Below are positions 9,167 to 18,200 of a stretch of DNA of 64,000 nucleotides, one piece after another. The position numbers and the translations under genes were made by a program. Numbering within the stretch: the first letter of the stretch is position 1; the number at the start of each line of letters is the position of its first letter. The notes below the pieces were generated by a model. The model worked only from the letters and a program-made list of their open reading frames with translations, did no database searches and had not been told where the DNA came from. The stretch covers positions 17,897 to 81,896 of the forward strand of contig CBDAMZ010000004.1 in the NCBI GenBank assembly GCA_965197375.1, read 5' to 3'. Source of the stretch: CBDAMZ01 sp965197375 (lineage in GTDB: Bacteria; Acidobacteriota; Vicinamibacteria; Vicinamibacterales; UBA8438).

Positions 9167-10441
9167 ATGGTTAGACGGTTGAGACTGTACGCTGTGTTCT
9201 GCAGCGCGCTCAGCCTGGTTGTGTCTAGCTGCGCAACGCGGACAACGCTTGAGATCCCAGGGGCAGAAGCGACATTTCAGGCGGAGGTGCTGTCTACCGG
9301 CGCCGTGGATCTGGAGACGCAGCTCTCGCAATATGTGGTGGCCCAGCAGGCGCTGGCGGCGGATAACTTTAATGACGCGAAAGCCGCGTTGGAGCGCTTA
9401 ACAAAGGCGGCTGGCAGCTCAACTAGATTTCTTGTGCAAGCGGCCGCCAGGGCCGACGATATCGAAACAATGCGCGCGCAGTTTAAACCACTATCTGAGT
9501 TCCTGGCTGCGATGGATCTGCCGCTGGGGTACGCACGGGCGTACTGTCCGATGTACGACGGAGGTTCTAACTGGGTGCAACTAGACGGTCCAGTCCGAAA
9601 CCCGTACTACGGTTCGACGATGCTCACGTGTGGATTCGTTGATGCGGCTCCTGGCGCCCACATGGATCACTCGCCGCGACACAACGGGATCGTCTTCATG
9701 GCACCAGACAGTTTCCACCACATCGAGGGTGTCTACCCGGAGCCGGGCGTGTTTCGGGTCTATGCTACTGACAACTATCGAGAGCCGGTCGACATTACTT
9801 TCTGGGCGGGGCGCGCCGTGCTTGAAGAGGAGTACGACGAGGAGACCGACGAGTTCCTCGAAGTCGTGGCATTCCCGCTACTCCCCTCGCCTGATGGTGC
9901 TTATCTCGAGGCTAAAGTCGGCGAGATCCAGGCCCCAGCAGAGTTCACGGCTAAGATTCTGTTCGTTGAGGATTTCCCTGCGGAGAGGTTTGATTTTATT
10001 TTCGCCGAGTATTCGGATGATGACGCTGGTGTGGCGGCATCATTAGGTAGCCTCATTGGGAGCGCACCGCCCGAATCGGTGCCGCTAACAGAACGCATCA
10101 GGCCGCGGATTCCTGAACTGACAAGCGACATCGTGGGCGGGATCGAGACTCGCGATCGAGAGATTCAAGAACTTATTACACGCGGCGGGTTCACGGAAAT
10201 CTTCATACCGGCGCTTCAGGCTAAGGAGCTAGCACTCGCTCTGCATGAGCGCGCTGAAAATTTGTCGTTACGTAGTCGCAACGATGTTCGGATCGCAATT
10301 AGGAGCCTCGTGAGAGCAGCGTGGCTGCTCGACTGGTACGGTGACCTCGGAAATAAGCAGCAGGTCAATGACGCGTACGAGATCTTTGAGGCGGCGGTTG
10401 GCGAAATTTTCCGGGTCTACGACGGTGAAACGGTGCCCTAG
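9167..10441 (+). CDS. Putative lipoprotein with DUF3347-like metal-ligand motifs
   Basis: I chose ATG 9167 (AGGGG 7 bases before it) because the product then begins with a lipoprotein signal peptide ending LVVSSC-AT; the open frame reaches back to 9014 but without signal features. The mature part is a predicted periplasmic or outer-membrane-anchored protein of about 400 residues. Around residues 115-145 it has a YCPM...NPYYGSTMLTCG pattern like the copper-associated DUF3347/CusB-linked domains, followed by a His-rich stretch (AHMDHSPRHNGIVFM, FHHIEGVYP). The C-terminal half is helical with no recognised domain. Its neighbour 124 bp downstream carries c-type haem and copper-enzyme-like domains, which suggests a copper or redox role. 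This is inference. Confidence 0.65.
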   Translation: MVRRLRLYAVFCSALSLVVSSCATRTTLEIPGAEATFQAEVLSTGAVDLETQLSQYVVAQQALAADNFNDAKAALERLTKAAGSSTRFLVQAAARADDIETMRAQFKPLSEFLAAMDLPLGYARAYCPMYDGGSNWVQLDGPVRNPYYGSTMLTCGFVDAAPGAHMDHSPRHNGIVFMAPDSFHHIEGVYPEPGVFRVYATDNYREPVDITFWAGRAVLEEEYDEETDEFLEVVAFPLLPSPDGAYLEAKVGEIQAPAEFTAKILFVEDFPAERFDFIFAEYSDDDAGVAASLGSLIGSAPPESVPLTERIRPRIPELTSDIVGGIETRDREIQELITRGGFTEIFIPALQAKELALALHERAENLSLRSRNDVRIAIRSLVRAAWLLDWYGDLGNKQQVNDAYEIFEAAVGEIFRVYDGETVP

Positions 10442-10564
10442 TGGACGCTTGGTCCCAGACATTACATTAGGTGACGAGGTTCGTATGACATTAAACGTCT
10501 CTTCTTTGCCTAGTGCTTCTCGTGCCGTCTAGTTTTTGAGGCAGACGAAGTGTTGAGGTAGAAA

Positions 10565-11806
10565 ATGCAACGATATAGTTGGTGGCTTGTGGCGTTAGTC
10601 CTAGTAAGCGCAGTCATTGCTGGCTCGACGGTCCGAGGCCATGCGCCCATTGCCTCACGGTGGAATTACAACGAGCACTTATTTCCGATCCTACGAGATA
10701 ACTGCGGAAGCTGTCATCTCGAGGACGGTGTCGCACCTATGTCGTTGGTGTCCTATCAGGAGGCATATCCCTGGTCGCAATCTATTCGGGAGGAAGTCCT
10801 AGGTCTGCGGATGCCACCCTGGCAGGCCGAGGACGGGTTCGGCGACTTTAAGAACGGCCACTCGCTAGCACCGCACGAGATGGACATGATTCTGGAGTGG
10901 TCCAGTGGAGGTTACCCGCAGGGTCCTCGGGACGTGGAGCTTGATCCGGTCGAGCCGGAAATTGGCTGGAGCCTTGGTGAGCCGGCGCTGATCGTGGAAG
11001 TGCCAGAGCCGTTCGAGTTGGACGCCGGGACGAGCGAGACCGTTCGCTATTTTGTCATTCCCACGGGGACCAATGAGGATCGCTGGATCACGGCGGTCGA
11101 TTTTCAGGCAGATGCCCGGCCTGTGGTACGTGGAGTCGCGATCTACGTTGACGCAACGGGCACCGCTCAAGCCCTCGATGGCGCAGATGCCGGTTTGGGG
11201 TTTGCCGCTGCGGATGGCCAGGGCTTTCCGAACGTGGCACCGGTGGCACTTTGGCTACCGGGACAGCAGCCTGTTCAGACAGAGGGAGGGGCGGGTTACC
11301 TATTGCCGGCTGGTGCCGATATGGTTATTCGTATTCACTACAAGAAGACCTGGATTACGGAAGGCCAAGCGTTCAGTGACCAGACTCGCGTCGGATTCTA
11401 CTTTGCTAAAGGTACCGCCGCTGCGATTAAGACGATGCTCGTTGAGTCCCCGTCCGTGCTAAGCGGCCGCGAAGTATCGTTCACGTACACGGTCGATGAA
11501 GAAGTTAACTTCCTTGCGTTGCTCCCTGAGGTTAGGATCGAAGCGTTTGACGTCCAGGTTGTGGCTGTCAAGCCAGACGGGTCTCGTGTCCCGATGCTGT
11601 TTCTCCGAGAGCCGGATCCCCAGTGGCTTACCCGCTATTGGTTTGAATCTGCGGTGAGCCTACCGCAGGGTAGTCAGGTTGAAGTAATGGCGCGGCTGAA
11701 ACCAGGTGCTGGCGATCTGCCTGGTAGCTCGCTTATTAGCGCTGACACAACCGCGCCCATGCGCTTTCTTATCGATTTTACGCTTGGCGGGACAGCGGCT
11801 AATTGA
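10565..11806 (+). CDS. c-type cytochrome with copper-monooxygenase-like C-terminal region
   Basis: Signal peptide (about 1-25), then one c-type haem site NCGSCHLEDG with a downstream Met-containing motif GLRMPPWQAEDG. The remaining 280 residues resemble the peptidylglycine monooxygenase-like (ascorbate-dependent, copper type II) fold, including a RIHYKKT strand. Two longer relatives are at 51.1 and 53.4 kb; the N-terminal haem module (PILRDNCGSCH...APMSLVSYQEAYPW) is clearly the same design. This copy has lost several His ligands that the relatives keep, for example the HMHLRGKDM motif, so copper catalysis is uncertain. Probably periplasmic. Confidence 0.72.
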   Translation: MQRYSWWLVALVLVSAVIAGSTVRGHAPIASRWNYNEHLFPILRDNCGSCHLEDGVAPMSLVSYQEAYPWSQSIREEVLGLRMPPWQAEDGFGDFKNGHSLAPHEMDMILEWSSGGYPQGPRDVELDPVEPEIGWSLGEPALIVEVPEPFELDAGTSETVRYFVIPTGTNEDRWITAVDFQADARPVVRGVAIYVDATGTAQALDGADAGLGFAAADGQGFPNVAPVALWLPGQQPVQTEGGAGYLLPAGADMVIRIHYKKTWITEGQAFSDQTRVGFYFAKGTAAAIKTMLVESPSVLSGREVSFTYTVDEEVNFLALLPEVRIEAFDVQVVAVKPDGSRVPMLFLREPDPQWLTRYWFESAVSLPQGSQVEVMARLKPGAGDLPGSSLISADTTAPMRFLIDFTLGGTAAN

Positions 11807-11831
11807 GTCTAGCTTTGGGGATTACGGCAAG

Positions 11832-12884
11832 CTATTGGTCCAGTAGCCCGTCGACGCGCATTAGCTCGGCGTTGAGCAGCGCTGCACCGACGGCGCCGCG
11901 AATCGTGTTGTGCCCAAGTACGACGACCTTGTAGTCGAGGACCGGACAGCGTCTGAGTCGCCCGACCGTTACGGTCATCCCCCCATCTCGGTCGGCGTCG
12001 AGGCGGGGCTGCGGACGCGCCGGATCATCCAGGTAGACGATCGGGTGAGGGGGCGCACTCGGTAACTGCTCAGCTTGGGGTCGTCCCGAAAAGGTCCGGA
12101 AGGCCTCTCTGATATCATCCACCGCCGGTGACGTATCGAATCCAACCGACACCATTTCCGTGTGGCCGTTGACGACTGGAACCCTGGTGGTCTGGGCGCT
12201 CACGACTACTGGATGCGGCTCCACCACGTTCCCCTTGAGACAACCGAGGATTTTCTTAGTCTCCGTCTCGATTTTTTCTTCTTCGCCGTTAATGAAGGGA
12301 ATCACGTTTCCGACGATGTCGAGCGATGCCACGCCAGGATACCCTGCACCGGAGACCGCCTGCAGCGTTGTGACTGTCACCGAACAAAGTCCAAATTGAC
12401 GCAGCGGCGCGAGTGCCATTGCCAACACGACAACCGAACAGTTCGGGTTGGTCACGATCCGACCCGGCCACCCACGCCCTTTCACCTGTTGCGTGAGCAG
12501 ATGCAGATGATCTGGGTTGATCTCCGGAACTAGGAGCGGAACGTCTGGTTCCATGCGGTGGTTACGGGCGTTGCTAATCACTATGTGCCCAGCAGCTGCG
12601 AACGCAGGTTCGACCTCACCCGCCACAGAGGCATCAAGACCGGAAAAAACGAGTCTAGGCCCTTCATCCGGCGTACACGGCCTCACGACTAGGTCGGCGG
12701 CATCATCTGGCCGTGGCGTAGGGAGTCGCCACGGTGTGGCATCGGAGTACCGGCGGCCAGCCGATCGTTCGCTCGCAGCTACCCATGTGACGTCAAACCA
12801 TGGGTGGCTAGCGAGTTCAGCTATGAACTCCTGCCCCACTATTCCGGTGGCGCCGAGGATGCCGACGTCGAGGCGCTGTGGCAT
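11832..12884 (-). CDS. asd: Aspartate-semialdehyde dehydrogenase
   Basis: Reduces aspartyl-4-phosphate to aspartate semialdehyde. The N-terminal NADP-binding motif GILGATGIVGQEF, the catalytic Cys in TNPNCSVVV and the ILGHNTIRGAVGAALLNAEL C-terminus place it in the fungal/archaeal-type ASADH branch rather than the E. coli branch. Length 350 aa. ATG 12884 shares its A with the lysC stop (TGATG), so it is probably translated by re-initiation; a GTG one codon upstream is also possible. Last gene of the hom-thrC-LOR/SDH-lysC-asd operon. Confidence 0.93.
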   Translation of the reverse strand: MPQRLDVGILGATGIVGQEFIAELASHPWFDVTWVAASERSAGRRYSDATPWRLPTPRPDDAADLVVRPCTPDEGPRLVFSGLDASVAGEVEPAFAAAGHIVISNARNHRMEPDVPLLVPEINPDHLHLLTQQVKGRGWPGRIVTNPNCSVVVLAMALAPLRQFGLCSVTVTTLQAVSGAGYPGVASLDIVGNVIPFINGEEEKIETETKKILGCLKGNVVEPHPVVVSAQTTRVPVVNGHTEMVSVGFDTSPAVDDIREAFRTFSGRPQAEQLPSAPPHPIVYLDDPARPQPRLDADRDGGMTVTVGRLRRCPVLDYKVVVLGHNTIRGAVGAALLNAELMRVDGLLDQ

Positions 12885-14149
12885 CACCTCGTCCCCGAGG
12901 CGGCGACGGTATCGCTTTGAGGGAAGAACTCGTCGTGAACGGCACGTACGGCCCGGTCGACGTGTTCAGCCGTGATGACGCAGGCTATTTTCATCTCGGA
13001 TGAACTGATGCAGTCGATATTGATTCCTTCGCGTGCGAGGACTTCGAACATGCGGGCCGCCAGCCCTGGCATGGAGGCCAGCCGCGACCCAACAATTGAG
13101 ATGTTGGCAACGTTACGTTCGACAATACCCTCGCTGGCAACTCCCTCCGCTTTCCAGTGGTCGAGTAATCGCACGGCGCCGTCGGCGTATTCTTCATCTA
13201 GGACGAAGGTAATCTGGCCGCGGCCTTCTGAGCTTGCGCTCTGGATGATCAGGCGGACATTAATGTTATCAGCCGCGAGATCCTTGAACACTCGCGCCGC
13301 CATCCCCGGGCGATCTGGCACTTCAAGGAGCGTGACCTTAACGATTTTTTTGTGACTACTCACCCCAACAACTGCAGCTTGTTCCATCGTCATGTCTTCG
13401 CCTCCGCGGATCCAGGTGCCTGTCATCATGTGAAAGCTCGACCGCACGTGGATTGGAATGTCGTGGGCTAGGCACACTTCGGCTGCGCGCGGATGGATCA
13501 CCTTGGCGCCGCTCGATGCCATCTCGATTGCTTCTTCATAACGGAGGGTCGGCCACCGCCTGGTGTTTGGCACCACCGCCGGATCGGCGGACAGGACACC
13601 ATCGACGTCGGTATAGATTTCACAGACGCTGGCACCAAGGGCTGCCGCGACCGCAGCGGCGGTAATATCACTCCCGCCGCGCCCAAGCGTTGTGACCTCG
13701 TGGTCATCGGTGACACCCTGAAAGCCAGTGATGATGACGACACGGCCATCATCGAGTTCGTCGAGGATACGCTTCGTGTCGATCGACTGAATGCGGGCAA
13801 TGTTAAACGCGCTATCGGTTCTGAGCCCACACTGTGCAGCGGTCAAGGAGATCGCTGGAATTCCCTTATCCTGAAGAGCAAGCCCTAGTAGCGAGACTGA
13901 GACCTGTTCGCCGGTAGCTAGCAGGAGGTCCATCTCGCGGCCTTGCGGACGGCTGGTAACTGCGTGAGCTAACGATATAAGTTGGTCGGTTGTCTTGCCC
14001 ATGGCCGATAGCACGGTGACGAGGCGTGGGTTGTCTGGGAGTGACCGCGCCACACGATCGGCAATGGCGCAAATTCGATCAAGAGTGGCTATCGACGAGC
14101 CACCGAATTTTTTAACTACGATGGGAGAGGACGCATGCTGCCCGGTCAT
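12884..14149 (-). CDS. lysC: Aspartate kinase, monofunctional
   Basis: First committed step of the aspartate family. N-terminal VVKKFGGSS (ATP and aspartate site), GFQGVTDDHEVTTLGRGGSDITAAA (kinase core), DVDGVLSADPAVVPNTRR, and two C-terminal ACT domains (from about 265 and 345) that bind the feedback effector; VPDRPGMAARVFKDLA and SIVGSRLASMPGLAARMF are their starts. Length 421 aa. There is a 6-bp gap to the upstream LOR/SDH gene and a TGATG overlap with asd. Feedback specificity (Lys, Thr or both) cannot be read from the sequence. Confidence 0.95.
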   Translation of the reverse strand: MTGQHASSPIVVKKFGGSSIATLDRICAIADRVARSLPDNPRLVTVLSAMGKTTDQLISLAHAVTSRPQGREMDLLLATGEQVSVSLLGLALQDKGIPAISLTAAQCGLRTDSAFNIARIQSIDTKRILDELDDGRVVIITGFQGVTDDHEVTTLGRGGSDITAAAVAAALGASVCEIYTDVDGVLSADPAVVPNTRRWPTLRYEEAIEMASSGAKVIHPRAAEVCLAHDIPIHVRSSFHMMTGTWIRGGEDMTMEQAAVVGVSSHKKIVKVTLLEVPDRPGMAARVFKDLAADNINVRLIIQSASSEGRGQITFVLDEEYADGAVRLLDHWKAEGVASEGIVERNVANISIVGSRLASMPGLAARMFEVLAREGINIDCISSSEMKIACVITAEHVDRAVRAVHDEFFPQSDTVAASGTR

Positions 14150-14155
14150 TTGTGC

Positions 14156-15433
14156 TCACCCCGTATCCGAAGATACCACGCCTCCTAAGACGGACCTCGT
14201 CGAGGCTTCTTCAGATGCCTTGAGCTGGGTGGTTAACTGATGCAGGAGGAGCCCGACGTCCGTGACGATCCCAACCGCATGCGAGGAACCGCGATCTGAG
14301 AGCTTTGTGATGACTGCCGGATTGATATCAACGCACACCACCCTAACACTTGAGGGCAACATATTACCGACACCGATGCTATGAAGCATCGTTGATAGCA
14401 TGACAACCATCGTGGCACCCTGAAGTGCTTCAGCGTATCGGTCCTGGGCCGCAATCAGGTCCATAATGGTGTCCGGTAGAGGCCCGTCGTCGCGGATGCT
14501 TCCTGCGAGTACGTAATCGACACCATGTGTGATGGCCTCGTACATGATTCCGGACCTGAGCACGCCCTGCTCGACCGCTGCTCGGAGGCCGCCGGCACGA
14601 TTAATCACGTTAATCGCACGCATGTGATTTCGATGTCCCTCTTCCACCGCGACGCCAGCCTCGAGGTCTACCCCCAGTGAGGTGCCAAACAATGCATACT
14701 CGACATCATGCACGGCCAGCGCATTGCCGGCGAGCAGTAGGTCCACGTAGCCGCGACGGATGAGTTCGGCAAGGTGCTGGACGCCGCCGCTGTGAACCAC
14801 CACAGGTCCGGCAACGAACGCGACACGCCCACCCTCACGTTTGACCATTTGCATCATCGCAAGGATCTTAGCCACGCTTACTTCGACCCGGCGTTCCGTC
14901 GATACGTTATTGGTCATAAATGCAAAGCCGAGTCGATCGCGCTCGAGAAATTCTGGTGATACGCGGATTCCATCGACCCCACATACCACTAAGTCGCCTC
15001 GCCGTACGTCGCGTAGTTTCCGACAAGTTGCAAGCTTCTTCTCGATGACGATGACCGCGTCCATTCGTTGCCCGGCGACTTCCAACCAGCGTCCGTCGTG
15101 ACGCACATAAGTGCGATGGTTAGTTGTGGAATAGAAATCGTCTGGCACGCAACCAGATTCCTCAGCCTGGCTCAGCTCGGCGTCGCCCTTTGGCGGCTGG
15201 TGACAGCCGAGCGGCATCAAGTCCTCGAGCAAGTGGCGTAAGACAGTGCGGTCCGATGCCGTAATCTTGAGCGTAAGGTGTGAAAACTCGTCGTTAGTCC
15301 GTCCGATATCGAAACGCAGCACCTCAAACTTCGCGTGCCGCTCGATAACCTTGTCAAAAATTACGTTGAGCAACTGCGAGTCGATCAGGTGCCCTTCAGC
15401 TTCGACGATTTCGCTGAGCCAAGGCTGGTTCAT
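14156..15433 (-). CDS. LOR/SDH-domain protein (TIGR00300 family, ornithine cyclodeaminase-like)
   Basis: 425 residues. The N-terminal about 120 residues match the LOR/SDH bifunctional enzyme conserved region; the C-terminal two thirds have a Rossmann-like fold (LAGNALAVHDVEYALFGTSLG, GRVAFVAGPVVVHSGG, VDINPAVITKLSDRGS). The family includes the C-terminal half of cyanobacterial AgrE/ArgZ and the archaeal ornithine cyclodeaminase, which convert ornithine to proline plus ammonia. Its place inside a threonine-biosynthesis operon, 20 bp from thrC and 6 bp from lysC, is unexpected and may point to another amino-acid substrate. No function should be assumed from the family name. Confidence 0.75.
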   Translation of the reverse strand: MNQPWLSEIVEAEGHLIDSQLLNVIFDKVIERHAKFEVLRFDIGRTNDEFSHLTLKITASDRTVLRHLLEDLMPLGCHQPPKGDAELSQAEESGCVPDDFYSTTNHRTYVRHDGRWLEVAGQRMDAVIVIEKKLATCRKLRDVRRGDLVVCGVDGIRVSPEFLERDRLGFAFMTNNVSTERRVEVSVAKILAMMQMVKREGGRVAFVAGPVVVHSGGVQHLAELIRRGYVDLLLAGNALAVHDVEYALFGTSLGVDLEAGVAVEEGHRNHMRAINVINRAGGLRAAVEQGVLRSGIMYEAITHGVDYVLAGSIRDDGPLPDTIMDLIAAQDRYAEALQGATMVVMLSTMLHSIGVGNMLPSSVRVVCVDINPAVITKLSDRGSSHAVGIVTDVGLLLHQLTTQLKASEEASTRSVLGGVVSSDTG

Positions 15434-15453
15434 AGATATGTGTCACCCACGTG

Positions 15454-16692
15454 CTAATTAGGCTGGCGCCCGGCGATGAAGGCCTCGAACTCGTTAAGTG
15501 TTCGGCCAAGGGTGATTGGCTTCGGAACGGTTGCCGCCATGATTTCAGCAGTTTTATATCCGTTGCCAGTTACGCAGATGACAATGGATTCGTCTTTTGC
15601 AATAACGTCGCTTTGGATCAACTTGATCGCTGACGCGAGGGTCGTTCCACCGGCCGGCTCCGTAAAGATACCCTCGGCCTGTCCCAGCAGGTGGATCGCT
15701 TCGAGGATTTCCCTATCATTTGCCATAGCCCCCCAGCCGCCCGTGTTACGAACGGTCTTCAGGACTTGAAGCCCGTCGGCCGGGTTACCGATAGCGATCG
15801 ATTTTGCGATCGTGTTCGGTTTAACGGGTTCTGGGTGCTCAAGCTCGTTCTCGAGCGCATGGATGATCGGGGCGCAGCCAGCGGCTTGTGCTGCGTGAAT
15901 CCGTGGCAGTTCCCCATCGACTAGGCCGGCGTCTCGCAGCTCCAGAAAGCCGCGCTCGATGCGAGGCAGCAACGTGCCGCCGGCGACCGGTACGACGACA
16001 TGACGAGGAAACTTCCAGCCGAGTTGCTCGACGATCTCAAACCCACAGGTCTTTGCTCCCTCAGCATAGTAGCTGCGTAAGTTTATATTGGCGAATCCCC
16101 ACCCGTGGCGGTCGCCAACCTGCGTGCACAAGCGATTGACGTCATCATAGGTGCCATCGATCGCCACTACGTGGGGCCCAGAGATCGCGCAGCCTAGGAT
16201 CTTGCCTGGTTCGAGGGTTTGGGGAATAAAGACGTAGCACTCGAGCCCGAGACGCGCGGCATGGGCGGCCACGCTGTTGGCCAAGTTGCCAGTTGATGCG
16301 CAGCCCAACACCTTAAAGCCAAGCTCAATGGCTCGGGTTGCTGCTACTGGGACCACCCGATCCTTGTAGGATAGCGTCGGATGATTGACGGAGTCATCCT
16401 TAAGGTAGAGCTCGCGCAGGCCAAGCTCACGCGCAAGGCGGTCGGCGCGGACGAGCGGCGTGTAGCCGGACTCCAGGCCGGTGAGCGGATCCCCCTCAAT
16501 CGGCAGGAGTTCACGATATCGCCAGAGGTTTGGGGGACGTGACGCGATCAACTCTCGGGTTAGTGTCTTCCGGATGGCATCACGGTCATATGTCACCTCG
16601 AGCGGTCCCAGGCAGCGGTCGCACACGTAGAGAGCTTCCGTCGGAAACGGGGTCTTGCACAGCGTACACTGTAGACCCGTGAGGTAGTTCAT
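15454..16692 (-). CDS. thrC: Threonine synthase
   Basis: PLP enzyme converting O-phosphohomoserine to threonine. An N-terminal zinc-ribbon-like CTLC...CDRC pair is followed by the fold-type II core. The PLP Lys lies in LSYKDRVVPVAATRA, the phosphate loop is CASTGNLANSVAAHA, and a glycine-rich VPVAGGTLL is seen. I chose ATG 16692 because it overlaps the hom stop as ATGA; an in-frame ATG 12 codons upstream would lie inside hom. Length 412 aa. No homoserine kinase (thrB) is in this operon or elsewhere in the window, so its substrate must come from a gene elsewhere. Confidence 0.94.
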   Translation of the reverse strand: MNYLTGLQCTLCKTPFPTEALYVCDRCLGPLEVTYDRDAIRKTLTRELIASRPPNLWRYRELLPIEGDPLTGLESGYTPLVRADRLARELGLRELYLKDDSVNHPTLSYKDRVVPVAATRAIELGFKVLGCASTGNLANSVAAHAARLGLECYVFIPQTLEPGKILGCAISGPHVVAIDGTYDDVNRLCTQVGDRHGWGFANINLRSYYAEGAKTCGFEIVEQLGWKFPRHVVVPVAGGTLLPRIERGFLELRDAGLVDGELPRIHAAQAAGCAPIIHALENELEHPEPVKPNTIAKSIAIGNPADGLQVLKTVRNTGGWGAMANDREILEAIHLLGQAEGIFTEPAGGTTLASAIKLIQSDVIAKDESIVICVTGNGYKTAEIMAATVPKPITLGRTLNEFEAFIAGRQPN

Positions 16693-17963
16693 AGAGGACG
16701 TTTGCCTTGCGTTAGGATCGGCATCCATAATGGTGGACGAGCGTGGAAGTCGAACGATTTAATTTCGTCTAGCGCCTTGGTCGCCGCTGCTGCGCTGCAG
16801 GCCTCGAGGGTGACGACGAACGGCAATTCGGCCTTCGACCAACCAGGCTCCTGCAGCACGGCATCGACGTTGGCGCCGTGACGCGAGAATGCATCGGCCA
16901 AGGCAGCGATGATCCCTGGCCGGTCAGCAACAATGAACCTGACGTAGTGGGGCGCGGTGAAGTCTCGGTCCACGCTGTCGGCCGGTTCAATTGCTTGCCA
17001 CGTAACGGTCACGTCGTCGACACCACGGGCAATCGATTCCAGGTCAGACACGACCGCCACCGCGGTCGAATTGCCTCCGGCTCCAGAGCCGGAGAATGCG
17101 GTCTCGCCTCCGTAGACTCCTTCGACAACGACAACATTCTGGCTACCCTCGACTCGTGCCAGTGTGGATGATAAGGGCACGAGAGTAGGTTGCACTGACG
17201 CAAGCACCCGGCGGTTGTCAGACTGGACTAGCTCTGCACTGGAGACTTGGCGGATCGTGCACCCAAGGCGTTTCGCATAGATAAAGTCGATCGGTTCGAT
17301 GGCCCTGATCGAGCGTGTTGGGATCTGATGCATCTCGATCTCGCGCCGCAGGCCGACTGTGGACAAAATTGCCAGCTTGGCTTGCGCGTCGAACCCGTCG
17401 ACGTCGGCCGTTGAGTCTACCTCAGCGTAACCACGCTTCTGGGCTTCTGCCAGTGCGTCAGAAAATGCAACCTTCGTTGCTTCCATGCTGGTGAGAATGT
17501 AATTGCACGTACCGTTTAAAATACCGAGAATGCGAAGCAGGTCGTCGCCGGCCAGGCCTTCGCGAATGCCTCTGATGACCGGGATGCCACCGGCAACCGC
17601 CGCTTCAAAAAGCAGGGAGCGGTGTTGCTGTCGCGCAAGAGCCATCAGCGTTGAGCCATGTCGAGCCATGACCTGCTTATTGGCCGTGACGACCGATTTC
17701 CCGGCCTTCAGCGACTGACGAATCCACTCGGTGGCTTGGCTCAGGCCGCCGATTAGCTCAACGACAACGTCGACATCGGAGGCCACCACTTCGTTGAAGT
17801 CGTCAGTCCAGATAACATCGGCCGGTATCCGGTCGGCCTTCTTCCGCTCGATGTTCCGGTTGCAGATGTGGGTTAGGTGGAGCCGCTGATGCGAAGCCTC
17901 ACACAGGATTCGCCCGACGGCCTGTCCGACCGTACCGAAACCGACAAGAGCCACGGTGAGCAC
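16689..17963 (-). CDS. hom: Homoserine dehydrogenase with ACT domain
   Basis: Reduces aspartate semialdehyde to homoserine. N-terminal NAD(P) motif ALVGFGTVGQAVGRIL, the VVTANKQVMARHG segment, catalytic-domain motif GILNGTCNYILTSM, KLAILSTVG, and a C-terminal ACT domain (about 345-420, VRFIVADRPGIIAALADAFSRHG) that probably senses threonine. Length 424 aa. It is the first gene of the operon and starts 50 bp after a terminator-like hairpin that I interpret as an attenuator. It overlaps thrC by 4 bp (ATGA). Confidence 0.95.
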   Translation of the reverse strand: MLTVALVGFGTVGQAVGRILCEASHQRLHLTHICNRNIERKKADRIPADVIWTDDFNEVVASDVDVVVELIGGLSQATEWIRQSLKAGKSVVTANKQVMARHGSTLMALARQQHRSLLFEAAVAGGIPVIRGIREGLAGDDLLRILGILNGTCNYILTSMEATKVAFSDALAEAQKRGYAEVDSTADVDGFDAQAKLAILSTVGLRREIEMHQIPTRSIRAIEPIDFIYAKRLGCTIRQVSSAELVQSDNRRVLASVQPTLVPLSSTLARVEGSQNVVVVEGVYGGETAFSGSGAGGNSTAVAVVSDLESIARGVDDVTVTWQAIEPADSVDRDFTAPHYVRFIVADRPGIIAALADAFSRHGANVDAVLQEPGWSKAELPFVVTLEACSAAAATKALDEIKSFDFHARPPLWMPILTQGKRPL

Positions 17964-18012
17964 GTGCGAACCTCGATATTGGCAGCCTCTGGATGGTACC
18001 TTCGGCTTTTCT

Positions 18013-18053
18013 TAAAGAAAAGGGCCATCGCCCGGTCTCGGATGATGGCCCTT
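18013..18053 (-). terminator. Intrinsic terminator/attenuator hairpin before hom
   Basis: On the minus strand, the arms AAGGGCCATC (18053-18044) and GATGGCCCTT (18029-18020) form a perfect 10-bp stem with a 14-nt loop, continuing straight into TTTTCTTT, a typical intrinsic terminator. It lies between the leader peptide stop and hom. The upstream segment 18086-18074 can pair with 18050-18040, which would dissolve most of the 5' arm (the antiterminator). Confidence 0.75.
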
Positions 18054-18080
18054 CTCGATCCTTGTTCCGCGTTGGCTACA

Positions 18081-18170
18081 TCACCCGCTACCAGTCCCCA
18101 ACCGGGTGGGACCGGTCAAGGCCGGTAGCGTGGATATCCGATATGTTGTGGCTACACTCGGGGCGCACAT
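18081..18170 (-). CDS. Threonine-rich leader peptide of the hom operon (thrL-like)
   Basis: A 29-codon frame, ATG to TGA, with Thr at codons 8, 9, 14, 19, 22 and 26 and Ile at codon 12. Six of 29 residues are the end product of the operon. It begins about 25 nt after the expected start of transcription, and its stop codon lies inside the segment (18086-18079) that can pair with the terminator's 5' arm. A ribosome finishing translation would therefore cover that segment and let the terminator form. A ribosome stalled at Thr codons would leave it free to form the antiterminator. The ribosome-binding site is weak (GAGA). The function is inferred from layout; no homologue was searched. Confidence 0.6.
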   Translation of the reverse strand: MCAPSVATTYRISTLPALTGPTRLGTGSG

Positions 18171-18200
18171 ATCAATTTCTCAGGCTCAGAACAATCGAAT

